Both the position numbers and the translations under genes were made by a program. The notes below the pieces were generated by a model. It was not told the origin of the DNA and ran no database searches. It saw only the letters and a list, made by a program, of their open reading frames with translations. A stretch of DNA of 64,000 bases, from NCBI GenBank assembly GCA_018267275.1, contig JAFDYV010000004.1, forward strand, positions 682,001-746,000, read 5' to 3'. Every line of letters starts with the position of its first letter. Position 1 is the stretch's first letter. The stretch is from Bacteroidota bacterium (GTDB taxonomy: Bacteria > Bacteroidota > Bacteroidia > Cytophagales > Cyclobacteriaceae). This document shows positions 29,797 through 37,720 of the stretch, in pieces.

Positions 29797-29826
29797 AAAG
29801 CCATTCTCTTTGCTGAGAATGGCTTT
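29797..29826. terminator. Bidirectional rho-independent terminator
   Basis: A perfect 12-bp stem AAAGCCATTCTC / GAGAATGGCTTT with a 6-nt loop (TTTGCT). On the minus strand it follows the stop of the gene at 29849 and runs into TTTTGCTATT; on the plus strand it is followed by ATTTATTT. Confidence 0.85.
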
Positions 29827-29848
29827 ATTTATTTCATCAAACTGACTT

Positions 29849-30436
29849 TTATTTTTTCACCACCGCAGGAGTAAGCTTCGTAGGTCTCTTTTCAGGTGAA
29901 CACATGTTGTTATCAGCGGGGCGTTCGCCAAAATACAGTTTGCCGTCTTTATCCAATGAAAGCAAATCGTAATCGCCCGGGCAGTTGGCAACGGATTGCC
30001 ATGCAGAGCAACCAGTAATCGAAATATCTTTTTCTACATCTTTCGTCAAGTTGCAGGCAGCGAAGCCAAATGCTTGAATCAAATTAGCATCATCTGTTTT
30101 AAGAGTTACCCATTTTTTATCTTCATAGAACACAGCATTGTAAGTATTATCAACAATTTTGGATTTGTCCAACACTTTGTATGTGCCTGCGGTTCGGAAA
30201 GTAAAGACTTGCATCTTCAATTCCGGATCGAGCCCAAGTGTAAAGAGCAATGTCCACTTGCCTTTGTCGAAAGTGAATACGCGCTTGCCCCACGCTTTGC
30301 CATAGTTGTACGGTGCAGGATCGGCATAGGTTCCAGATAATTTTTCTAGTGCCGCCTTGCTGTCGGTGGTTTTGGTGAAACTGAATGCAAGGACAATGGC
30401 TACCATCAGTCCCGCTACTAAAAATAGTTTTTTCAT
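29849..30436 (-). CDS. Secreted hypothetical protein (APCDD1-like pattern)
   Basis: 195 residues from the ATG at 30436, which gives a clean signal or anchor (MKKLFLVAGLMVAIVLAFSF); the upstream TTG extension overlaps the regulatory element. The body contains LSGTYADPAPYNYGKAWGKR, FTFDKGKWTLLFTLGLDP, FRTAGTYKV and a C-terminal four-Cys region (AACNLT, TGCSAW, ANCPGDYD, NMCSPEKRPT). This recalls the APCDD1-type beta-barrel family, but I hold that loosely. The gene is monocistronic, ends at a strong terminator, and starts 24 nt after copy 3 of the repeated element. Confidence 0.65.
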   Translation of the reverse strand: MKKLFLVAGLMVAIVLAFSFTKTTDSKAALEKLSGTYADPAPYNYGKAWGKRVFTFDKGKWTLLFTLGLDPELKMQVFTFRTAGTYKVLDKSKIVDNTYNAVFYEDKKWVTLKTDDANLIQAFGFAACNLTKDVEKDISITGCSAWQSVANCPGDYDLLSLDKDGKLYFGERPADNNMCSPEKRPTKLTPAVVKK

Positions 30437-30460
30437 ATTGTTTTGGTTTGTTTGTCGTTC

Positions 30461-30490
30461 AGACGAATGAGCCAACCAAAACGGGCGGGA
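30461..30490 (-). promoter_or_regulatory. 30-bp repeated upstream element, copy 3
   Basis: Plus-strand AGACGAA, a divergent centre, then CCAAAACGGGCG. It agrees with copy 1 at 21 of 30 positions, with mismatches concentrated between the two blocks. It ends 24 nt before the start of the secreted protein gene and lies 42 nt past the stop of the AraC gene. Confidence 0.5.
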
Positions 30491-30532
30491 TTTTGATTTA
30501 AAAAGTTCGAGTTCGGTGTCAATCAACGTTGC

Positions 30533-31417
30533 TTACTTGGCCACGCCCCTGGCAAAGCCCACTGTCTCACGATAAAGTTGGGGCGAAACATCGGAATTGA
30601 TTTTGAAGAAGCGACTAAAGTAATGCTCATCTTCATAACCCAATTCACTGGCTATTTCCTTCACTGGCTTATTGGTCAAATACAACTCGCGCTTGGCTTC
30701 AATGATGATGCGTTCAGATATCAAATCGGTTAGCGTTTTGTTAAAATGCGTTTTCGTGATTTTGGCTAGTGCTTTGGGTGTAATATTCAATAGATCGGCA
30801 TAGTTGCTGGCAGAGTGTTTAGTCCTGAAATGTTGCTCGATGGCATCTTTTAAATTTTGTAGGATGAACGGCTCTTTGTTGTTGGCCGTTGCTTTCTGCG
30901 CTTCGGGTTGTTGTTGTGCCTTTAAGCGGGATGCGGTGATTAGAAATATTTTTAGATAAGAAACTAAAAGTTCGTATTGCGCCAAGGCCGGATTTTGCAT
31001 CTCTGCTTTCATTTGATCGAGCACCATTTTCAATGTTGGCTCTGATACCTCATCTACTTTGGTGATGGGTGGGTTGTAAATGTTGTTGAAGAGCACTCCG
31101 TTGCAGGAGACTTCTTTGTGATGTTTAAGAATGCAAAAAAAATCGGAGTGGAAGTAGAGAGCCACACCTTTAACATTCTTAGCTTTTGAAATCATAAAGG
31201 GTTGGTAGGGCGCAAAGGCAAGCAATGAATTCTTGCTGAATTTATATGTTGCGAAATCAGCTTTTAATTCGCCACTCCCCTCCATCACCCAGATGATCGT
31301 GAAATAATTATGCCGTTGAACATGGTCAAAGCTGCTGTGGTCGTCAAAAGCAGCAAGTTTGAAACCCAAGTTGCCATTTTGTGGATTGACCAGTGTAAAA
31401 GTAGTTTGGTTGAGCAT
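30533..31417 (-). CDS. AraC family transcriptional regulator
   Basis: 294 residues. The N-terminal cupin-like sensor (about 1-160) has HNYFTIIWVMEGSGELKADF and LLAFAPYQPFMIS. The C-terminal double helix-turn-helix has SASNYADLLNITPKALAKITK and KEIASELGYEDEHYFSRFFK, ending [12 protein letters not shown] close paralogue at 37720 is interrupted. It sits directly upstream of, and co-directional with, the genes bearing the 30-bp element, so it is the natural candidate regulator for those sites (inference). Confidence 0.93.
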   Translation of the reverse strand: MLNQTTFTLVNPQNGNLGFKLAAFDDHSSFDHVQRHNYFTIIWVMEGSGELKADFATYKFSKNSLLAFAPYQPFMISKAKNVKGVALYFHSDFFCILKHHKEVSCNGVLFNNIYNPPITKVDEVSEPTLKMVLDQMKAEMQNPALAQYELLVSYLKIFLITASRLKAQQQPEAQKATANNKEPFILQNLKDAIEQHFRTKHSASNYADLLNITPKALAKITKTHFNKTLTDLISERIIIEAKRELYLTNKPVKEIASELGYEDEHYFSRFFKINSDVSPQLYRETVGFARGVAK

Positions 31418-31438
31418 TGAGTTGCGTTTACAACATGA

Positions 31439-31855
31439 CTATAATACTATTCGTTCCGATTTCACAATTTCCAAATCGTTGATGCTGGCGTAGCGCTTCG
31501 CCATATATCCGTTTTCATCAAACTCCCAATTTTCATTTCCATATGCCCGAAACCATTTTCCATCTACGGTCTGATATTCATATTCAAAACGAACCGCAAT
31601 GCGATTACCGGTATGGGCCCAATATTCTTTCTTGAGTTTGTAGTTTAACTCCTTCTCCCACTTTTCGGTGAGGAAGTTAACAATTTCCTCGCGACCATTG
31701 ATAAACTGACTACGGTTACGCCATTCGCTATTGATCGTGTAAGCTTTGGAAACGCGCACGGGGTCCTTACTATTCCAGGCATCTTCGGCCATCTGTATTT
31801 TTTGTTTGGCCGTTTCCGTAGTAAACGGTGGCAAAGGCAATCTTTTTTCTTCCAT
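31439..31855 (-). CDS. DUF1348/SnoaL-like (NTF2-fold) protein
   Basis: 138 residues from the ATG at 31855; the longer frame overlaps the thioredoxin-like gene upstream. Motifs of the DUF1348 group are clear: [36 protein letters not shown] and the strand [21 protein letters not shown] followed by [12 protein letters not shown] (segments). It is a small cytoplasmic NTF2-fold protein of unknown reaction. It starts 11 nt after the thioredoxin-like stop, so the two are an operon. Confidence 0.85.
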   Translation of the reverse strand: MEEKRLPLPPFTTETAKQKIQMAEDAWNSKDPVRVSKAYTINSEWRNRSQFINGREEIVNFLTEKWEKELNYKLKKEYWAHTGNRIAVRFEYEYQTVDGKWFRAYGNENWEFDENGYMAKRYASINDLEIVKSERIVL

Positions 31856-31866
31856 GGTTAATATTG

Positions 31867-32499
31867 TTAGTTGAAACAATCTTGGCAAAACATGCTTGCC
31901 CGGTTCACTAGTTTGATGACCTCCGATTCCAATGCTTTTTGTTTGTTGAGCGCGTACCACTTATGAAGTTCGGTGGCGTAAGATGCTGCCGTTGCTGAAT
32001 TTGATTTAAGCTCCTTCACCAATTTTTGTGCTTCTGATGGCCGTGGCCCCCAGATGCCGGTGACATTGAAATGCGCATCCAATTGAATAAGTTTTGGTAT
32101 TGATCTACTTTCTCCCGTGAGGTACGCATCCATCAAAGCAGGATTTTCATCGCGATAAACGAGTTTCATTTCAATCATGCCATTCGTTGAATCAGCCACC
32201 TTTTGAAAAATGGGCAGTGTTTGTGCTGCATCGCCACACCAGTGCTCGGTTAAAACCAACCAGTAGGTTTTATGCGTCAGTCTTTTGAGCTGCTGCACCA
32301 GTGCCTGACTCACTGTATACGTTTTCTCTACGCGGCTCATGCGATGCTGATTTAGGTTAACGTACTCTTTTACTTTGGGGTCAGGATTGCGCAACAAGTC
32401 CTCAGCCATTTGGTGTGTGTACCGATCGTAACTTACGCCTTTTTGAAGGTAGTATGTATAGTCCGATTTTCGAATTGCCTTGATTTCTTCAATAGTCAT
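31867..32499 (-). CDS. Thioredoxin-family protein
   Basis: 210 residues from the ATG at 32499; upstream in-frame residues belong to the leader. The core motif is [16 protein letters not shown], where the usual CxxC is WCGDAAQ with a single Cys, followed by the cis-Pro-like [13 protein letters not shown] helical N-terminal region (about 1-70) precedes it. The extreme C-terminus carries a second motif, FCQDCF (CxxC). This belongs to the thioredoxin-like group widespread in Bacteroidota, probably in thiol handling. It forms an operon with the DUF1348 gene. Confidence 0.85.
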   Translation of the reverse strand: MTIEEIKAIRKSDYTYYLQKGVSYDRYTHQMAEDLLRNPDPKVKEYVNLNQHRMSRVEKTYTVSQALVQQLKRLTHKTYWLVLTEHWCGDAAQTLPIFQKVADSTNGMIEMKLVYRDENPALMDAYLTGESRSIPKLIQLDAHFNVTGIWGPRPSEAQKLVKELKSNSATAASYATELHKWYALNKQKALESEVIKLVNRASMFCQDCFN

Positions 32500-32752
32500 A
32501 GCTTTTCTTGGATTAACTATGCAAAGGTGCAACCTCATGTTGGGCTATAACATGGAGGATTTACGCTTTGAGTTGGACAATTTTTCCTTAGAAAAGTATC
32601 TGTCCTCATTTTCATTTCCCCATGAAACGCTCTTATCCTTTGGGCCGTGGGGAGCGATTTAAACGCAGCACACCTAGTTCGCCTGAACTTGATAATTTTG
32701 ACCCTCGCATATCAAAAAAACCACTACTAACCTTTTACCTTCGCCACCTGAA

Positions 32753-33349
32753 ATGATAGTTATGGATGCTCAATATTATGCAGTGCTTTGGGAACACATC
32801 AACCGTTACAAAAAAATTGGCTACGAAGATTTTGAGAAGTGTAAACCGTATTTTCAGATAGAGCACTTTAAACAACATAGCCTTGTTGTAAGATGCGGAG
32901 GCCCGGTAACCAAACAGTATTTTGTTGTAGAGGGTTGCCTCCGCACGTTCATGCCCGATGATGAGCGTGATCGAGAATACACCGTGCAATTTGCAGTAGA
33001 AGAATGGTGGGCCAGTGACTATATCGCCTACTATGCCGGAACGCCAGCCTTACTAAATGTGGAATGTCTTGAAGATGCTATTCTACTGTCCGTCCAGAAA
33101 AAGGATATCGAGACCCTCTATACTCAGGTTGCCGGCTTGGAGTCATTTTTTCTTCGGAAATTGGAAAACGCATTTGTAGCTTTTCAAAAACGGATACTGG
33201 GTAACTTAAAGGAAACTGCTGAACAACGCTACGATGAGTTCAGTCGACAATATCCCAATATTGAGCAGCGGGTAAAGAACTTTCAAATCGCCTCATACCT
33301 GGGTATAACGCCCGAAAGCCTCAGTCGCATACGAAAAGCACGCCAGTAG
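32753..33349 (+). CDS. Crp/Fnr family transcriptional regulator (first of three)
   Basis: 198 residues (or 195 from the ATG at 32762). The cyclic-nucleotide-binding-like beta-roll covers about 30-120, with QYFVVEGCLRTFMPDD and FAVEEWWASDYIAYYAGTPA. The helix-turn-helix at the end reads IASYLGITPESLSRIRKAR. The ligand is unknown; Fnr cysteines are not present. It is divergent from the thioredoxin/DUF1348 pair (253-nt gap, no other gene seen there) and 105 nt before the ABM gene it may control. Confidence 0.92.
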   Translation: MIVMDAQYYAVLWEHINRYKKIGYEDFEKCKPYFQIEHFKQHSLVVRCGGPVTKQYFVVEGCLRTFMPDDERDREYTVQFAVEEWWASDYIAYYAGTPALLNVECLEDAILLSVQKKDIETLYTQVAGLESFFLRKLENAFVAFQKRILGNLKETAEQRYDEFSRQYPNIEQRVKNFQIASYLGITPESLSRIRKARQ

Positions 33350-33427
33350 AGAACACCTCTTACCCTACATCAATTTTTTTGGTTGCGTACTTACCGTACA
33401 TCAACTACAAGTGCAGGCACACGCCCC

Positions 33428-33435
33428 TACCTTTG
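33428..33435 (+). promoter_or_regulatory. Bacteroidota -7 promoter box (TAnnTTTG) before ABM gene
   Basis: TACCTTTG matches TAnnTTTG exactly and lies 19 nt before the ATG at 33455, giving a short leader. No clear TTTG at -33 is present, so an activator may be needed. Confidence 0.4.
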
Positions 33436-33454
33436 ATGTATCAAATCGAAGGAA

Positions 33455-33754
33455 ATGGAAACACAAAACATCTATGTGATTGCACGCTGGAAAGTGCAAC
33501 CACAAAACCTGCAAAAAGTGCTGGATACCCTGCGCGAGTTAGCGGTACACAGCAGACGCGAACCCGGCAACGTTATGTACAACACGTATCATGCTGCGGA
33601 CGATTATACCACCATCTGGCTGTACGAAATCTACCAAGATGAGGAGGCTGCACGAGCACATCGCGCGTCTACGCACTTTCAAGAATTAGCTCTTGGCAAA
33701 ATTGTGCCGTTGCTATCCGAACGTGAGGTGATTCGAGTGCTACCTCTGGTGTGA
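33455..33754 (+). CDS. Antibiotic biosynthesis monooxygenase (ABM) / quinol monooxygenase-like protein
   Basis: 99 residues, the full ABM ferredoxin-like fold: IYVIARWKVQPQN, LRELAVHSRREPGNVMYNTY, TTIWLYEIYQDEEAARAHRAS and the terminal HFQELALGKI. The YgiN group oxidises quinols, and others act as heme or small-aromatic oxygenases. The gene lies between a Crp/Fnr regulator and a DJ-1/PfpI gene, which together suggest a response to reactive electrophiles or quinones (inference). Confidence 0.9.
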   Translation: METQNIYVIARWKVQPQNLQKVLDTLRELAVHSRREPGNVMYNTYHAADDYTTIWLYEIYQDEEAARAHRASTHFQELALGKIVPLLSEREVIRVLPLV

Positions 33755-33808
33755 CCCAAAATCAAAAATTAAACTTTGTCAATTGTTCCACTATTAAACT
33801 TAAATTTT

Positions 33809-34477
33809 ATGTCAAAAAAAGTGTTGTTTATTGTTTCGAGCGCGGCCCAAATCGGACCCAAGAACAGAAAAACCGGAAATTATCTTCCTGAAGTTGCTCA
33901 CCCTTATCATGAATTCGAACAGAAAAAGTACGTGATCGATTTTGCGAGTGTGCAAGGTGGAGAACCGCCTGTTGATGGCATGGAACTTACGGAAGATCCT
34001 ATTAATGTTTCGTTCATTAATGGCAAAGGGCTTCGCGATATGAAGCAAAGCAAAAAAATAAGTGAGACAAATGTGAAAGCATACGATGCCATCTTCGTTC
34101 CCGGAGGGTTGGGCCCCATGGTAGACATGCCCAATAACCAAGACATTCAAAAGGCTATTGCCGAAACTTATGATCGTGGGGCCATTGTGGGGGCCGTCTG
34201 CCATGGACCTGCCTCGCTTTTAAATGTGAAGCTAAAGGATGGGTCCAGCCTAATTGAAGGAAAAACTATTTCTGCATTCACCAATGCCGAAGAAGAAGGG
34301 TATGCAAAAGACGATGTTCCATTCTTGTTGGAAAGTGCCATCAAAGAAAAGGGGGCGAAGTTTATATCTGTATCGCCCTGGCAAGCAAACAGCATTGCTG
34401 ATGGAAGATTGGTAACGGGCCAAAATCCTGCTTCTGCAAAAGGGGTTGCCGAGAAAATGATCGCTCTTCTGAATTAA
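33809..34477 (+). CDS. DJ-1/PfpI family protein (type 1 glutamine amidotransferase-like)
   Basis: 222 residues from the ATG at 33809. The nucleophile Cys is in GAIVGAVCHGPASLL, preceded by YDAIFVPGGLGPMVD with the supporting Glu region near the start. The pattern matches the Hsp31/GATase1-like group, which includes glyoxalase III and protein-repair enzymes. It follows the ABM gene by 54 nt in the same direction and ends at a strong terminator, so the two likely form one transcript. Confidence 0.92.
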   Translation: MSKKVLFIVSSAAQIGPKNRKTGNYLPEVAHPYHEFEQKKYVIDFASVQGGEPPVDGMELTEDPINVSFINGKGLRDMKQSKKISETNVKAYDAIFVPGGLGPMVDMPNNQDIQKAIAETYDRGAIVGAVCHGPASLLNVKLKDGSSLIEGKTISAFTNAEEEGYAKDDVPFLLESAIKEKGAKFISVSPWQANSIADGRLVTGQNPASAKGVAEKMIALLN

Positions 34478-34498
34478 AAACCTTTGTAAATCGCAGAG

Positions 34499-34529
34499 AG
34501 GCTACCAAATAAAAGGTAGCCTTTTTTTT
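34499..34529 (+). terminator. Rho-independent terminator after DJ-1/PfpI gene
   Basis: Perfect 8-bp stem AGGCTACC / GGTAGCCT with an 8-nt loop (AAATAAAA), followed by eight T. It is 22 nt after the stop. Confidence 0.92.
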
Positions 34530-34858
34530 GCTCTATCGTTAAACGTTTTTCGGATTACTGGCGAGAATAATGTGTACTGAAGTGCCACTCGTTCAATCGC
34601 AAGGTTCGGACTGCTCTTGTTGAACAAAAGAAAGTAAAAAAAAGTCAGATCACGCCAGAACAATATTTCACAGCAATGAGCAACACATCACAAAATCTCA
34701 ATTTATTATATGGGTACTTGACTTGGCTAAACGGTAAAGCTTCCAGCATGGCACCGGGTTTGACTTTCTAAAAAAAAATTTCCCAACTGTAACACACCCA
34801 ATTATTGCCTGTCTAACTGTCAAACAAAAGACATTCATAAACTTAAATTGTAACAGAC
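34530..34858. other. Intergenic region with an unexplained open stretch
   Basis: This 329-nt gap holds no recognisable gene. One plus-strand frame is open from about 34570 to the TAA near 34771 and has protein-like content around SQITPEQYFTAMSNTSQNL and LYGYLTWLNGK, with a possible ATG inside, but I recognise no family. It may be a remnant or chance. The last 80 nt before the SDR gene are AT-rich and presumably contain its promoter. Confidence 0.3.
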
Positions 34859-35608
34859 ATGAGCAAACTAAAAGGGAAAGTGGCCGTGGTGATTGGAGGT
34901 AGCACCGGCATTGGATTGGCGTCAGCCAAAGAATTTATCAATGAAGGAGCCAAAGTGGTTCTTTTTGCACGAAACAAAAAAGATCTGGATGCTGCCGTAA
35001 AAGATCTCGGTTCGAATAGCCATGCAGTCGTGGGCGATGTAACAAAGCTGGCAGATTTGGATAGACTCTATGCCGAAACAAAGAGCAAATTTGGCGGAGT
35101 GGATGTGCTGTTCGTCAACTCTGCACAAGGTAAATTGGTACCGATTGCCCAAACCACCGAAGCCATCTATGACGAGATGCTAAACGTGAACCTGAAAGGC
35201 GCCTACTTTGCTTTTCAAAAAGCAATTGCCCATCTCAACAAAGGTGCGTCTGTTATCTTAACTACTTCATGGATCAATGATATTGGTTTTGGAGGAACAA
35301 GTTTACTAAGCGCGAGCAAAGCTGCATTGCGTTCGTTGGTACGTGTCGCCTCTGCAGAACTTATTGGCAATGGTATTCGCGTAAATGCGGTATCACCCGG
35401 TGCCATCGGCACACCGTTCTGGGGTAAATTAGGATTGCCTGCCGATGCACTTCAAGGTGCGGCTGAAGCAATCACTAACTCAGTTCCGTTAAAAAGATTT
35501 GGAAAACCGGAAGAAGTGGCAAAAGCGGTGTTGTTCTTAGCCACCGATGATTCATCCTATATTGTTGGCAGCGAAATAAATGTCGATGGTGGGTTAAATC
35601 AATTGTAA
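34859..35608 (+). CDS. SDR family protein lacking the catalytic tyrosine
   Basis: 249 residues. The cofactor motif is typical (VVIGGSTGIGLASA), as are D-binding GDVTKL and the C-terminal GSEINVDGGLNQL. The catalytic Ser (TTSWIND) and Lys (SASKAAL) are in place, but the residue four before the Lys is Leu (SLLSASK) where a Tyr is standard (YxxxK). Redox activity is therefore doubtful, or a different residue serves. The NN-A-G motif is also altered (VNSAQGKL). It sits just upstream of an ECF sigma gene in the same direction. Confidence 0.9.
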   Translation: MSKLKGKVAVVIGGSTGIGLASAKEFINEGAKVVLFARNKKDLDAAVKDLGSNSHAVVGDVTKLADLDRLYAETKSKFGGVDVLFVNSAQGKLVPIAQTTEAIYDEMLNVNLKGAYFAFQKAIAHLNKGASVILTTSWINDIGFGGTSLLSASKAALRSLVRVASAELIGNGIRVNAVSPGAIGTPFWGKLGLPADALQGAAEAITNSVPLKRFGKPEEVAKAVLFLATDDSSYIVGSEINVDGGLNQL

Positions 35609-35672
35609 GTTGCAGGGGTCGGCTCCATCCGCCTTTAGCGAGTCGACTCCTCTTCTTATCTTACATTCAGAT

Positions 35673-36551
35673 ATGGAAAATCCGTTTCATCTTAATTATA
35701 CTGATCAGACTGATCTTGACTTAGTGAAGCTTGCCACGCAAGGCGACAAGAAAGCCTTGGAGAGTCTGATTACCCGTCACCAAATTTTCGTCTACAATCT
35801 AGCGTTGAAGATGACCCACCAATCAGCGGATGCGGAGGATTTAACCCAGGAAGTATTTATCAAAGCGATTACCGCGCTGGGAAAATTTAAAGGCAAAAGC
35901 AGTTTTCGCACGTGGATGTATCGGATCACCGTCAACCATTTTCTAAACACCCGAAAAAAGAACAAAGAAATTCGCGTCCACGATTTCGAAAGCTATTTCA
36001 ATTCCATTGATGCGATTCCAAACACTGAACTGAATAGCACCGAACAAAAAGAGCTGAGCGAAACGATAGAAGAAATTCGTATCAATTGCACAGCAGGCAT
36101 GTTGATGTGCCTGGATCGGGAGCAACGGTTGATTTACATTCTGGGAGAGATGTTTGAGATCGACCATGTACTAGGCTCCGAAATTTTAGGAATCACACCC
36201 GGAAATTTCCGCATCCGCCTCATGCGGGCGCGAAATGATCTCTACAACTGGATGAACAAGCGTTGTGGATTAGTAAACGAAGCGAACCCCTGTCGCTGTG
36301 CGCGAAAAACCAAAGGGTATATCAAAGCCGGGATTGTTGACCCCGATAACTTAACCTTCAACGTTCGTTACAAGCAACGCATTTGGGATCTATCCAACAA
36401 AGACGCTAAGGCTATTTCTGAAACTGTAGAAGATCTGAACAAGCGAGTATTTCAAAGTCATCCGCTGCAGCTGCCTTTAACTAAAAACAGGATTTTGGAT
36501 GAAGTGCTCAATAATAAGTTGATCAAGGGATTGTTTAGCTCCCAATTGTAA
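35673..36551 (+). CDS. ECF sigma factor with cysteine-containing C-terminal extension
   Basis: 292 residues from the ATG at 35673. Region 2: NLALKMTHQSADAEDLTQEVFIKAI and SSFRTWMYRITVNHFLN (segments). Region 4: MFEIDHVLGSEILGITPGNF. Cysteines occur between the regions (RINCTAGMLMCLD) and just after region 4 (KRCGLVNEANPCRCARK, C-x8-C-x-C), then a 90-residue tail. The layout parallels the factor at 25944, so the two are related. It starts 64 nt after the SDR stop and has no adjacent anti-sigma gene. Confidence 0.9.
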   Translation: MENPFHLNYTDQTDLDLVKLATQGDKKALESLITRHQIFVYNLALKMTHQSADAEDLTQEVFIKAITALGKFKGKSSFRTWMYRITVNHFLNTRKKNKEIRVHDFESYFNSIDAIPNTELNSTEQKELSETIEEIRINCTAGMLMCLDREQRLIYILGEMFEIDHVLGSEILGITPGNFRIRLMRARNDLYNWMNKRCGLVNEANPCRCARKTKGYIKAGIVDPDNLTFNVRYKQRIWDLSNKDAKAISETVEDLNKRVFQSHPLQLPLTKNRILDEVLNNKLIKGLFSSQL

Positions 36552-36728
36552 ACCGCGAGGCTTGCCCTCGTTGTATTCAACACCACAGAATCCTTCAGCG
36601 CAATAATCCCATCGATTTTATCTAAAAAAATAATCTATCAAATGTCATTATTTGTCCATTACCCGGGCAGGCCTGTCGCTGCACCTTTGCACTGTCAATA
36701 TTGACGCAACAATTAAAAAACAAAAAAG

Positions 36729-37163
36729 ATGAGGAAGATTTTATTACTGGCTGTCGTCTCAGCTAGCTACGGCACAATGACAATGGCACAAATTGCGAGT
36801 ACGCCAACCCGAACAAGAACAACGGAGTTAAAATGGTACGATGCTGGTTTGGGTTTCGGCATTCAAGTTTCACCCGTTTACGGAAATCTGCAAAAAGGCG
36901 AGCATTCAACTTATGTCAAATTTCCGGCAGGCACCACTTTACCCATGCACACACACACGGATGATTATTATGGAGTGGTTATCAGTGGTAATTTAAGGCA
37001 CCCGATAAAAGGCCAACCCGAAACGAATGTATCGTTGCCACCAGGTTCGCATTGGTCGATGCCCGCGAATGTAGAGCATGTTACCGAATGTGAGCCGGGT
37101 GTTGAGTGTATAGTGATGCTTACCCAAAAGAAGCCATTCGATTTCAAGCCAACAAAAAAATAA
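36729..37163 (+). CDS. Secreted cupin-domain protein
   Basis: 144 residues. A leader (MRKILLLAVVSASYGTMTMAQ) is followed by one cupin barrel. The metal motif is PMHTHTDDYYGVVISG, with the second His in ANVEHVTECEPG. A Cys pair (ECEPGVEC) sits at the end of the barrel. The reaction is unknown. It is preceded by ACCTTTGC-type promoter-like sequence at 36675 that only approximates TAnnTTTG. Confidence 0.85.
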   Translation: MRKILLLAVVSASYGTMTMAQIASTPTRTRTTELKWYDAGLGFGIQVSPVYGNLQKGEHSTYVKFPAGTTLPMHTHTDDYYGVVISGNLRHPIKGQPETNVSLPPGSHWSMPANVEHVTECEPGVECIVMLTQKKPFDFKPTKK

Positions 37164-37246
37164 TGCTTGGCCGATAATTCACCAAATTTGCGGTGGCCAC
37201 AAATTGTGGGTGCCGCAAATTTTAACTGTAAAATCATTGCCGGAAA

Positions 37247-37720
37247 ATGCCAAAGGAAATAGAATTTTTCAGGAAGATAAGAAAGCACGTGTTGCAATTA
37301 CTGGAGCACATGCACGCAGCCCAACTCAATCAAGTTCCAACCGGTTTCAGCAATAACCTTGTATGGAACCTTGGACATCTCTTGGTGACACAACAGTCTA
37401 TTTTATATAGGTCATCTGGCCTCCAGCCAAAGTTGGATGATTCGTACTCACTGTTGTTCAAATCTGGCACAAGGCCTGAGAAAGAATTTGCTGCTGAAGA
37501 TATCAACGCCATTAAGCAATTGTTCAAAGCACAAATAACGGACCTTGAAGCAGATTGGGCGAAGGGCATTTTTCAGCACTACAACAGTTGGAATCATCGA
37601 GACACCGGTATTGTTGTCAGCTCGATGGCTGACGCCTTAAATTTTATTATTTTTCATGAATCAATGCACTTGGGTATAATCAAGTCAATAAAGAAACAAG
37701 TAACAACATCCCCAAAGTGA
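37247..37720 (+). CDS. DinB family protein
   Basis: 157 residues. The metal His motifs are NNLVWNLGHLLVTQQ and FIIFHESMHLGII; the pattern is the DinB four-helix bundle. It differs clearly from the DinB at 7956. Its TGA stop overlaps the ATG of the AraC-type gene by one base, so they are co-translated. Confidence 0.85.
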   Translation: MPKEIEFFRKIRKHVLQLLEHMHAAQLNQVPTGFSNNLVWNLGHLLVTQQSILYRSSGLQPKLDDSYSLLFKSGTRPEKEFAAEDINAIKQLFKAQITDLEADWAKGIFQHYNSWNHRDTGIVVSSMADALNFIIFHESMHLGIIKSIKKQVTTSPK

